Shown piece by piece: positions 50,512 through 58,467 of a stretch of 64,000 nucleotides of DNA; the first letter of the stretch is position 1; every line of letters starts with the position of its first letter. The stretch is from Alistipes sp. (GTDB taxonomy: Bacteria; Bacillota; Clostridia; Oscillospirales; Ruminococcaceae), in contig JAMPAJ010000001.1 of the NCBI GenBank assembly GCA_023667265.1, positions 1,169,151-1,233,150 of the forward strand, written 5' to 3'. A program made the position numbers and the translations under genes. The notes under the pieces are model-generated. The model was not told where the DNA came from and searched no databases. It was given only the letters and a program-made list of their open reading frames with translations.

Positions 50512-52956
50512 TTATACCCCCGTATCGCCGTTTATATCGGCGTAGAAGGTTATTTTTTTCATCTCTTTCAGCTTTGCGCCCTTTTTTAGCACGCCGCCGA
50601 TAAATCCGCGCATTTCGGGATTATTCTTGAACTTCATCAAAATCCTGTAGCGATATTTGCCGTTCAGCCTGCCGTAAGACGCCCTCACCGGACCAAGAAC
50701 CCTGACCGGAGTTTTCGGCTGCATTTCCCGAAGCATATCGTCCATGAGCCGCAAAACAGCGTCAGCGCCGTATTTCAGCTGTATTTCATCATCTCCGGCA
50801 AAGCAGAATATACACATATCGCAGAGCGGCGGAAATATCATTGCCCGGCGAATTGCGATCTCCTCGTCGTAAAAGCCCTGGTAATCCTGAGCTGCCGCCA
50901 GATTCATAATATAATGCTCCGGCATGAACGTCTGCAATATTGCCCTGCCCTGACGGCTGCCGCGCCCTCCTCTTCCCACGACCTGGGTTATCAGGGAAAA
51001 CGTCCGCTCGTAGCTTCGGAAATCTCCGGCGTAAAGCGACTTGTCAATGGATAAAACGCCAACAAGGGTGACATTCGGGAAATCCAAACCCTTTCCGATC
51101 ATCTGCGTGCCCACCATAATGTCATACTCTCCGTTTTTAAAGTCGTTAAAGCCTTTTTCGTAGGAATATCTGGAAAAAACGGTGTCCGCGTCCATTCGCA
51201 GTATCCGAGCTTCTGGGAAGAGACTATTCAGTTCGTCCTCCAGCCGCTGTGTGCCGAAACCCATGCTTTTCAGCCGCTCCGAGCCGCACGACGGACATTT
51301 TTTCGCCGGTTCGCTGGCATATCCGCAGTAGTGGCACATCAGCTTGTTATTTTTGCTGTGATAGGTCATGGGAACCGAGCAGTTCGGGCAATACAAGGGC
51401 TGAAAGCAGTCGGAACAACTGATTATCGTATGATAACCGCGTCTGTTCAGCAAGAGTATGCTCTGCTCGCCGTTTTCCAGGTTATCCCTGACCTCGTTTA
51501 CCAGAATACGGCTGTATTCCGAGGGATTTCCATCCATCCGCTCCTGATTCATGTCCACGATACTGACCTGGGGAAGAGCGCTGTCATTATAGCGTTTCTT
51601 CATCTCCAACAGCTTATACGCCCCTTTTTCAGCCAGATAATAGCTTTCAATGGACGGAGTTGCCGAAGCAAGCAGCAAAACCGCTTTGTGACGCATACAA
51701 CGCTGCTTCGCTATGTCGTGTGCGTAATATCTGGGTGAGCTGTCCGATTTATAGGAGCGCTCTCCCTCTTCGTCAATAATTATCAGACCGATATTATCAA
51801 CCGGTGCAAATATTGCGCTTCGCGTTCCGATTACAATATCCGCAGCTCCGCGCTTTATCCGCTTATATTCATCAAGCCGCTGCCCCAGCGAAAGTCCGCT
51901 GTGTATAACAGCGACTCTTTCACCGAAAAGCGACCTGAACCGCCTCAGAACCTGTGGTGTGAGACCTATCTCCGGTATCAGAAGAATCGCCTGTCGCCCA
52001 AGTCTTACGGTATCGTATATCAATTTTTCAAAAACAGACGTTTTTCCGCTTCCGGTAACGCCGTGAAGCAGGAATACACCTGGTTTCTGCTCAAAAATCT
52101 GCGCAAAAACGCTGTCATGGGCACGCTGCTGCTCTTCGGAAAGGACAATATCCGCCGGGTCAAAATACTCCGACGCCTCGTCTCCTACAGAACGGAAAAC
52201 CTCCGCTTCATACTCCTCCGCAGCTCCGTTTGCACAAAGCCTCTTTACCACAGCCTCCGTAAAGCCGCACATATAGACGACCTCGCGAACTGCCGCAGAA
52301 CCGTATTCCATAAGAAATTCCGCCGCCTTTTTCTGCTTTGGAGTCAGCTTGAAGCGCTGAGGCTCTTGCAGATAGGCGTCGCTGAGCCGGATCATACGCA
52401 CCGAAGCGTCTCCGACAGCCTGCTTGAAGCTGTTGATACACCTGAGCGCTCCGGCTTCGGTCAACTCGTCCGGGAGTAGTCTGCCATGCCGCGAAATATG
52501 GCTCTCCAGCATTTCCGTCAGGATCACATCGGTGTCCGCACATTTCAGGGTCTCCAGAAGCTCTGCCGCCTCCAGAGTAAGCTGCTCTGAATGTGAGAAA
52601 TCCTTAACCAGCTGAAACCGCTCCTTTGCGCGGACGCTCATGGCAGGGGGAAGCATTATCCTCATTCCGTCGTAATAGGTGCAGAAAGTATGGTCGCGTA
52701 GATATTCTCCAAGCTGCAAAAGCTCCTCGGAAATGACCGGCACAGCGTCCACAACGGCGGCAACAGGCTTCAGATTTCCGCCGCTGCCTTCGGTGAGACG
52801 CACAATTATGCCTATCCTCCGGGAATTTCCTCTGCCGAAGGGAACAAGCACACGACATCCTCTTTCAGCCCTCATCCGTTCGGGAATCAGGTAGCTAAAC
52901 AGCATATCAAAGGAATAAGTCGTTCCACTGACAGCAATTTCAGCAATCAGAGGCAT
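50512..52956 (-). CDS. priA: Primosomal replication restart helicase PriA
   Basis: Reloads the replisome at stalled forks. The 814-residue product has an N-terminal DNA-binding part, Walker A HGVTGSGKTSVF, zinc-binding CxxC pairs (CPNCSVPM, CHYCG, CPSCG) and helicase motifs GTQMIGKGLDFPNV and TQVVGRGGRGSR. Motif II reads IIDEEGERSYK, where the usual DEEH has Gly in place of His. ATG 52956 overlaps the rpoZ stop (TAATG) with GAGG 4 nt upstream. Confidence 0.95.
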   Translation of the reverse strand: MPLIAEIAVSGTTYSFDMLFSYLIPERMRAERGCRVLVPFGRGNSRRIGIIVRLTEGSGGNLKPVAAVVDAVPVISEELLQLGEYLRDHTFCTYYDGMRIMLPPAMSVRAKERFQLVKDFSHSEQLTLEAAELLETLKCADTDVILTEMLESHISRHGRLLPDELTEAGALRCINSFKQAVGDASVRMIRLSDAYLQEPQRFKLTPKQKKAAEFLMEYGSAAVREVVYMCGFTEAVVKRLCANGAAEEYEAEVFRSVGDEASEYFDPADIVLSEEQQRAHDSVFAQIFEQKPGVFLLHGVTGSGKTSVFEKLIYDTVRLGRQAILLIPEIGLTPQVLRRFRSLFGERVAVIHSGLSLGQRLDEYKRIKRGAADIVIGTRSAIFAPVDNIGLIIIDEEGERSYKSDSSPRYYAHDIAKQRCMRHKAVLLLASATPSIESYYLAEKGAYKLLEMKKRYNDSALPQVSIVDMNQERMDGNPSEYSRILVNEVRDNLENGEQSILLLNRRGYHTIISCSDCFQPLYCPNCSVPMTYHSKNNKLMCHYCGYASEPAKKCPSCGSERLKSMGFGTQRLEDELNSLFPEARILRMDADTVFSRYSYEKGFNDFKNGEYDIMVGTQMIGKGLDFPNVTLVGVLSIDKSLYAGDFRSYERTFSLITQVVGRGGRGSRQGRAILQTFMPEHYIMNLAAAQDYQGFYDEEIAIRRAMIFPPLCDMCIFCFAGDDEIQLKYGADAVLRLMDDMLREMQPKTPVRVLGPVRASYGRLNGKYRYRILMKFKNNPEMRGFIGGVLKKGAKLKEMKKITFYADINGDTGV

Positions 52957-53159
52957 TATTCCTCGCCTGCTGTGCTTACTATCTTGCACTTGCCGCTTGC
53001 CAATTCCTCAACAGCGGTCTTAACGGGCTTTTCCTCCAGGGTCTCGCCGTTCTTGAACAGCTCCTCAGAAATCTCTCTTGCACGCTTTGCAACACCGATT
53101 ACGAGAGAGTAGCAGCTCTCATTCTTCGAAATAATCTGGTTTACTGCTGGTCTAAGCAT
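52956..53159 (-). CDS. rpoZ: RNA polymerase omega subunit
   Basis: Small assembly subunit of RNA polymerase. The 67-residue product has [30 protein letters not shown]-type N-terminal sequence (Asn-rich, then the conserved Y-LV--VAKRAR pattern) and KPVKTAVEELASGK, typical of Firmicute omega. Overlaps gmk by 8 bp and priA by 1 bp. Confidence 0.93.
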   Translation of the reverse strand: MLRPAVNQIISKNESCYSLVIGVAKRAREISEELFKNGETLEEKPVKTAVEELASGKCKIVSTAGEE

Positions 53160-53763
53160 TTTGTATCACCTCATCTATAAATTCACGCATTGATTCAACC
53201 TTCTGACCCTCCGCCCGAATCACGGCACGGAAGTCGCTTACAGCATCCTCAAGAGCGTCATTGACAATTACATAGTCGTATTTTTTTGCGAAGGGAATTT
53301 CTCCGGCGGCAGCCTGAACACGCTGCTCGATGACATCGTCATTTTCCGTAGCCCTTTTTTTCAAACGGCGGCGCAGCTCACCCACAGAGGGCGGCATCAC
53401 GAAGATAAACAGCGCGTCCGGACGAAGCTCACGAATCTTCATAGCGCCCTGAACCTCGATTTCAAGGATAACATTAATTCCCTTTTCCAGATAAGGGTCA
53501 ACCTCCGAGATCAATGTGCCGTAGTAGTGTTTACAATAGCCGGCGTGCTCCAGAAACAGCCCCTCCGCCTTGCGTCTCTCAAACTCCTCATCGGAAATGA
53601 AATGGTAGTTGACGCCGTCGATCTCGCCCTCTCTCGGAGCACGTGTTGTGCAGGAAACAGAGCATCGGAACTTCTCATCCTTTAAAATTTCGGCAAGCAT
53701 TGTGCCCTTTCCGCAGCCGGACGGAGCGGAAAAAACGATAAGTCTGCCCTTATTCATGTTCAT
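53152..53763 (-). CDS. gmk: Guanylate kinase
   Basis: Converts GMP to GDP. The 203-residue product has the P-loop [25 protein letters not shown] and [12 protein letters not shown], then [17 protein letters not shown] 53763 after a G-rich site is chosen over an ATG at 53781 that lacks one; ATG 53757 is also possible. Overlaps the end of remA. Confidence 0.96.
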   Translation of the reverse strand: MNMNKGRLIVFSAPSGCGKGTMLAEILKDEKFRCSVSCTTRAPREGEIDGVNYHFISDEEFERRKAEGLFLEHAGYCKHYYGTLISEVDPYLEKGINVILEIEVQGAMKIRELRPDALFIFVMPPSVGELRRRLKKRATENDDVIEQRVQAAAGEIPFAKKYDYVIVNDALEDAVSDFRAVIRAEGQKVESMREFIDEVIQNA

Positions 53764-54007
53764 CGGAACCCCCGTTTTCATTTATTCTTGCAGCAAGAGT
53801 ATCAGTAATCAGCGAGGAAAGCACAACATGACCGCTGTCCATCACCAGAACCGCTCTTGTCTTTCTGCCATAGGTAGCATCAATAGCCCTTCCGTCATCC
53901 TTAGCCTCCTGGATAAGCCGCTTTATCGGCGCAGATTCAGGGCTTATGACAGTCACGATCCTATCTGCGGAAACCATATTTCCGTAGCCAATATTGATCA
54001 TTCTCAT
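53750..54007 (-). CDS. remA: RemA-family DNA-binding regulator (DUF370)
   Basis: In Bacillus, RemA is a DNA-binding activator of biofilm matrix and osmoprotection genes. The 85-residue product shows [16 protein letters not shown] and [15 protein letters not shown], the family core. ATG 54007 matches the family start although no clear ribosome site precedes it; coupling to yicC, 3 bp upstream, is likely. Located between yicC and gmk as in Bacillus. Confidence 0.92.
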   Translation of the reverse strand: MRMINIGYGNMVSADRIVTVISPESAPIKRLIQEAKDDGRAIDATYGRKTRAVLVMDSGHVVLSSLITDTLAARINENGGSDEHE

Positions 54008-54010
54008 AGG

Positions 54011-54889
54011 CTATTCGATATTCTGTATCTGCTCGCGGATCTTCTCCAGTTCAGCCTTCATATCCACGACAAGCCTGGTTATGCTGAGATCCTGAGCCTT
54101 AGAACCGATAGTGTTGACCTCGCGGTTCATCTCCTGGACTATGAAATCAAGCTTTCTTCCAATGCTTTCGCTGGAATTTACAAGCTCTCTGAATTGAGCA
54201 ATATGACTTCTCAGACGGACAGTTTCCTCGTCCACTGCAATTTTTTCTGCAAAAATAGCAGCCTCGGTCACAATTCTCTGCTGGTCAACATCCTTGGACT
54301 CCAGAATTTCGCTGAGCTTCTGCTGCAAACGGTTTCTGTAGTTTTCAGCAGTCTGCGGCGATAAAGCCTCGACCCTGCTCACCATTTCGAGGATTACATC
54401 TGTCTTTTCCAGCACATCTGCACGGAGCTTTTCACCCTCGGTCTCACGCATATTTAGGAAATTTCCCAATGCGTCGTCGGCAACCTGTGCAACGTCGTTC
54501 CACACCTGCTCTTCATCATCAGGAGTTTTCTGGACATTAAAAATGTCAGGCAGCTTTATAAGCTTAGAAAGCGTCAGATCGTCGGCAATTTTCAATTCTT
54601 CAGAAATGCTTCTCAGCGCGTTTACATATCCCTCGGCAGCGCCAATATTGACAGCAATCTCAGAATCTCTGCCCTCGATATTATTGATAGTAACAGAAAC
54701 ATCCACCTTACCGCGGGCAATTTTCTGTTTTAAACGTGTTTTAAGTTTCTCTTCGATGTAATTATAGGCTCTCGGAATCCTTGAATTGCACTCGAAATAT
54801 CTATGGTTAACGGAACGTATCTCCACGAGAATATCTCTGCCATTGAGTACCTCCTGCGCTCTTCCATAGCCTGTCATGCTCTTTAACAA
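54011..54889 (-). CDS. yicC: YicC-family endoribonuclease, TTG start
   Basis: YicC proteins are endoribonucleases involved in small-RNA turnover and stress survival. The 292-residue product begins (M)LKSMTGYGRAQ and has IRSVNHRYFEC, KIARGKVDVSV and the C-terminal GRKLDFIVQEMNREVNTIGSK, all conserved. The TTG at 54889 lies 7 nt after GAAGG and gives family length. First gene of the long minus-strand operon, behind a good promoter. Confidence 0.93.
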   Translation of the reverse strand: MLKSMTGYGRAQEVLNGRDILVEIRSVNHRYFECNSRIPRAYNYIEEKLKTRLKQKIARGKVDVSVTINNIEGRDSEIAVNIGAAEGYVNALRSISEELKIADDLTLSKLIKLPDIFNVQKTPDDEEQVWNDVAQVADDALGNFLNMRETEGEKLRADVLEKTDVILEMVSRVEALSPQTAENYRNRLQQKLSEILESKDVDQQRIVTEAAIFAEKIAVDEETVRLRSHIAQFRELVNSSESIGRKLDFIVQEMNREVNTIGSKAQDLSITRLVVDMKAELEKIREQIQNIE

Positions 54890-54952
54890 TATTTCGCCTT
54901 CTTTCCCAAGTCCCGAAACGAGACTCAATTTTTCGCATAACGATACTATTTT

Positions 54953-54981
54953 ATTATACCATATTTTTCTGAAAAAAGCAA
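54953..54981 (-). promoter_or_regulatory. Promoter of the yicC-thiN operon
   Basis: On the minus strand TTGCTT (54976-54981), 17-bp spacer and TATAAT (54953-54958). The genes that follow overlap or lie within 73 bp of each other, so this may drive about 13 kb. Confidence 0.75.
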
Positions 54982-55010
54982 GCCCTAACTTTAAACAATT
55001 TCATACAAAA

Positions 55011-55030
55011 AGGGACGCCGAAGCGTCCCT
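55011..55030 (-). terminator. Terminator after the first GH9 gene
   Basis: Perfect 8-bp stem AGGGACGC/GCGTCCCT with a TTCG loop, followed on the minus strand by TTTTTGTATG, 25 bp past the stop codon. Confidence 0.88.
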
Positions 55031-55054
55031 TAATTTAAGCAATATTCAGACTAA

Positions 55055-58000
55055 TTAGCCGATTTTGTCAGAAGTTGTGGGGAAATCAGCCTGTGTCAGC
55101 AGCTTAGCATCGTACATCTGAATAGCCAGAGAGTCCATCGCTGTGATTCCGCCGCCGTTGTCAACAACGTCAGCATTCTTAGCGCCCTGAGCAGACAGAG
55201 AGTACTTGTCAGAGTTGCCGATGTACTGGAGAATAAGTGTTGCGTCAGCCATATCAACTACGCCGTCGCAGTTTGCATCGCCCCAGAGTACTTCGTCAGG
55301 ATCGCCTGTAGTGGGCTTTGTTGTAACCTGACCGTCAGGATCAGCCTCAGCAGCCTCATCCTGCATGAAGGATGCGATCCAAGCAAGAGGAGCGTTCCAG
55401 TTGATAGTTACCTCGTTTGTAGACCATGCCTCGATAGAGTCAACGAAACATCTCTGTGAAGGATTCTCTGTGTTGCCAGGAACGAATCCGAGCGCACGAA
55501 CGTAAGGATCCTGGAGACCGGCGTTAGGACCACCGGAAAGGATTCCGTCGGGAGCCATAGGCAGAGTCTTATCAAGCTCGTAAGACCAGTATCTGTGGTG
55601 AGGATTCTTTTCCTTGTAGATACCATAGCCAGTTACATAGGAGTATGAAAGCGGATTGCGTCCGAAGAGGTAGTCAAGACCTGTAGCAACACCGTTCATG
55701 TAGTTAATATCCTGTGTAAGATCGTAAGCATAAGCCATAACGATACAGTTGTTGATAACCATGGAGTTTGAACCCCACTCGTAACCGTTGATCATTACAG
55801 AAGGATCAAGGTTGTTCGGATCGTTGTAGTCAGGACCGTCATACTTATAAGGAATACCGTAGCCCTGCTCGTCTTCGCACTTGATGTATTCGTCAGCAGC
55901 TGCAATGATGCTTGACTTGATCTTGCTGTTCTCAGAATCAGAAAGGAGATCACCGTGGAGAGCAAGAGTGAGAGAACCTGCGGAAGCAGTATTACCCCAG
56001 TTGAAAGATGTGAACGAGCCGTCCTTATTCTCACCGCCGACCATTCTTGTAGCTACATCGTAAGCGTAGTCAGAAGCATCGATCTTAGCCTTGTAAGTAG
56101 CAGCGTCACTGTCGCCCATTTCAGAAGCAGAAACGTAAATCTCACAAGCTGCCCAGTAAGCGTCGTCGAGAACGTTGTTATCGCCGTAAGGTCCGCCGCC
56201 CTTCGCCTGCCACATAGGAGCGTAGAGTGAAGTCTCGTTGATTTCTTCCTTAGTGCACTCGCACTTCAGGTCAGGATGTGTAGTAGGTGTGGAATCATAA
56301 GGATACCAGTACTTCTCGTAAGCAGCAAACGCATCCTTAGCGCTGTCGAGGTATGTCTTAGCCTTTGCAGAATCATAAGGAGCCCAAAGTCTTGCAGCCT
56401 GTGCAGCACAAGCAGCATAGTTCAGTGTAGCAGCGAACGTCGGAGGCTTAACAATACGTGTAGTGCCCCACTCTTCCTCATAGTCCCAAGGCTTTGTAGC
56501 CAGACCTGTCCACTTGTGGTCATGGAGCTTGTGGTAGTAGAGACCCTCGTACTTGCCCCAAGCGGAGTCGCTTGAAGTAACCTTCATCTTAGCGATCCAG
56601 TCGAGTTCAACAGCAGCCTCATCGAGGATATCAGGAATCTTGTTGCCTGCCTCAGGAACAACGATTATACCGGAATTATCATCAAACTTGTTGTCGTAAT
56701 CATCCTGGAGGATAGCTCTCTCATACATATTCTGGAGAGTCCAGATAGCGATACCGCCGTTAACAACGTACTTACCGTGGTCACCGGCATCGTACCAACC
56801 GCCGCTTGCAGTCAGAGTACCGCACTTGTATGTTGAAGTAGCCTCTTCCTTAGAAGAATACTCATTCTTCCAAATCTTCTGGATATCAGCCGTATCAGTT
56901 GCGTGACCGCCCTTGTGTCCCATTCCTGTACCCTTGCCGTCGGAACCGCCTGATGTACAGTACTTATCTTCGATATCAATACCTGAACGGTTCTGATAGA
57001 AGTAGTTCACAGAGTTTGTAAGCAGATTGTGAGAGTCATCAGAGTAGATGTTGTCGCCGATATTGAACTCGAAGGATCTCCAATCCTGTCCCTTGATCTG
57101 GAGATAGTATCTACCGGGAGTTGTATACTCTGTGAAGTCAATTTTGCAGACATTATCAGCGGAATCAGCATCAGCCTTAGCTGCAGTCGTCTTGCCTGTG
57201 TATACAACAGAGCCAGTGTTAGCATCAACGAGCTCGAAATCATAAGAACCGCTGAGGCTGATCTTTGTAGCTCCGTAGAGAATATCGCCCTGGTTATCAC
57301 CAAGAGTTGCAACCTTTGCAAGGTTTGTGTAGTAACCGATCTGGTTAACAGAGATAAAGTTCTTTGTTGCGCCGAAAGTACCGAGATTGCTGTCCATTGT
57401 CGTACTGTAATCACGGTTTACAGCACCGTAGGAATTCATAGGATCTGCGTCGCAGTCGCTGCAGGTCGTACACTCGATAGACATATTGTCGAACCAGATC
57501 TCATCGCCGTTCTGAGCGTTTCCGCCGTATCCATTATAATCCATTGCATAGTGGAATGCCCACTCAACGCCCTCGAGATCCTGTGTAGGAGTGAATGTAC
57601 CAGAGAATGTCTGATAAGATGTTGTCAGCTTAACAGCGCTGCCCCACTGACCGCCCATGTGAGGACCCATGTGCATGCTGTTGCCGTTTCCGTCGAGTTC
57701 AAAATACTCGTGATCACCGCTGATATCACCGATCTTGGAACAAAGCTCCATTCCGCCTCTGCTTGCCTTAGCCTGGAAGCTTACCTTATACGTATGACCA
57801 GCCTTGAAGTTGAGGTTTCTGTGTCTGAACTGAAGATCCCACTTAGAAGACTCAGCGCCGAGAGCCTGAAGAACTGTGATGTGGAATGCGCCGTCCTCGA
57901 TTCTGAAGTCCTGCTTAGCGGGGCTGGACTCACAGGTATGCCAAGGAAGTGCCTTGTAATCAAATGTACTCTCACCGAGTACCTGGCCGGCAAATGCGCC

Positions 58001-58087
58001 CATAGGTACAACGTTTGCTACAGCAGGAGCAACCATTGTAACTGCCATAAGGCTGGCAGCAATTGCCTTAGGAATTCTCTTATGCAT
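55055..58087 (-). CDS. Secreted GH9 cellulase with CBM4-like module, Ig-like domain and dockerin
   Basis: Endoglucanase or cellobiohydrolase of family 9. The 1010-residue product has a signal peptide (1-33), a CBM4-like module (about 34-205), an immunoglobulin-like domain (about 243-345), a GH9 catalytic domain (about 350-895) with WYDAGDHGKYV (431-441), TGYGIYKEKNPHHR and the acid glutamate in SIEAWSTNEVTINWNAPL. A C-terminal dockerin (931-1010) has two calcium-loop segments, GDANCDGVVDMADATLIL and one near ITAMDSLAI. The order matches known CBM4-Ig-GH9 enzymes. ATG 58087 has GGAGGG upstream. The dockerin implies docking to a scaffoldin not in this window. Confidence 0.95.
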   Translation of the reverse strand: MHKRIPKAIAASLMAVTMVAPAVANVVPMGAFAGQVLGESTFDYKALPWHTCESSPAKQDFRIEDGAFHITVLQALGAESSKWDLQFRHRNLNFKAGHTYKVSFQAKASRGGMELCSKIGDISGDHEYFELDGNGNSMHMGPHMGGQWGSAVKLTTSYQTFSGTFTPTQDLEGVEWAFHYAMDYNGYGGNAQNGDEIWFDNMSIECTTCSDCDADPMNSYGAVNRDYSTTMDSNLGTFGATKNFISVNQIGYYTNLAKVATLGDNQGDILYGATKISLSGSYDFELVDANTGSVVYTGKTTAAKADADSADNVCKIDFTEYTTPGRYYLQIKGQDWRSFEFNIGDNIYSDDSHNLLTNSVNYFYQNRSGIDIEDKYCTSGGSDGKGTGMGHKGGHATDTADIQKIWKNEYSSKEEATSTYKCGTLTASGGWYDAGDHGKYVVNGGIAIWTLQNMYERAILQDDYDNKFDDNSGIIVVPEAGNKIPDILDEAAVELDWIAKMKVTSSDSAWGKYEGLYYHKLHDHKWTGLATKPWDYEEEWGTTRIVKPPTFAATLNYAACAAQAARLWAPYDSAKAKTYLDSAKDAFAAYEKYWYPYDSTPTTHPDLKCECTKEEINETSLYAPMWQAKGGGPYGDNNVLDDAYWAACEIYVSASEMGDSDAATYKAKIDASDYAYDVATRMVGGENKDGSFTSFNWGNTASAGSLTLALHGDLLSDSENSKIKSSIIAAADEYIKCEDEQGYGIPYKYDGPDYNDPNNLDPSVMINGYEWGSNSMVINNCIVMAYAYDLTQDINYMNGVATGLDYLFGRNPLSYSYVTGYGIYKEKNPHHRYWSYELDKTLPMAPDGILSGGPNAGLQDPYVRALGFVPGNTENPSQRCFVDSIEAWSTNEVTINWNAPLAWIASFMQDEAAEADPDGQVTTKPTTGDPDEVLWGDANCDGVVDMADATLILQYIGNSDKYSLSAQGAKNADVVDNGGGITAMDSLAIQMYDAKLLTQADFPTTSDKIG

Positions 58088-58128
58088 TTTTTTACCCTCC
58101 CAAAAAATGTAAAAAATATTTTTTATAA

Positions 58129-58224
58129 CGCAATGCCAGTGCATACATTGCGGTTATATACGTGTGATTAGCGGAAAGCAGCGAACCGTCAGGATACAGG
58201 TTCAACTTGCACCTGTTATTTCCG
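58129..58224 (-). promoter_or_regulatory. Structured 5' leader of the first GH9 gene
   Basis: Close to the predicted transcript start the minus-strand RNA has an outer stem CGGAAA/TTTCCG (58219-58224 with 58172-58177) enclosing a 6-bp hairpin ACAGGT/ACCTGT (58211-58216 with 58196-58201) and an 18-nt unpaired segment. A second hairpin CGCAATG/CATTGCG (58146-58152 with 58129-58135) follows, then an AU-rich run to the start codon. No known riboswitch consensus was matched. Confidence 0.4.
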
Positions 58225-58232
58225 TTGATTAT

Positions 58233-58261
58233 ATTATATTATATTCCTCCGAAAAAGTAAA
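58233..58261 (-). promoter_or_regulatory. Possible promoter of the first GH9 gene
   Basis: On the minus strand TTTACT (58256-58261), 17-bp spacer and TATAAT (58233-58238), within a run of overlapping TATAAT copies. Predicted start near 58226 gives a leader of about 140 nt. Confidence 0.5.
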
Positions 58262-58336
58262 TAGCTTTCCAAAATTTCGTGTATTTCTATAATATCGTTA
58301 GCCAGGTTTTGTGCATTTTTAACAATTTTGGCATAT

Positions 58337-58366
58337 AAACAAAAGGAGCCGAAACTCCTTTTGTTT
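58337..58366 (-). terminator. Terminator after the second GH9 gene
   Basis: Perfect 12-bp inverted repeat aaacaaaaggag/ctccttttgttt with a 6-nt loop, about 100 bp past the stop codon of the upstream GH9 gene. The stem itself supplies the T-rich 3' arm. Confidence 0.75.
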
Positions 58367-58467
58367 ACAAAATATGAATTAATTAAAAATCAATTGCGAT
58401 TTTGTTGGTTTTCAAGCAAAAATTCAGCTCTTTCACCAAATTCAGTATCGCTTTTGCGCCTGATATT

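Noticed and set aside
58129-58224. Possible c-di-GMP, fluoride or tetrahydrofolate riboswitch before the GH9 gene
   Set aside because: None of the conserved loops of those riboswitches could be found; only generic stems remain.
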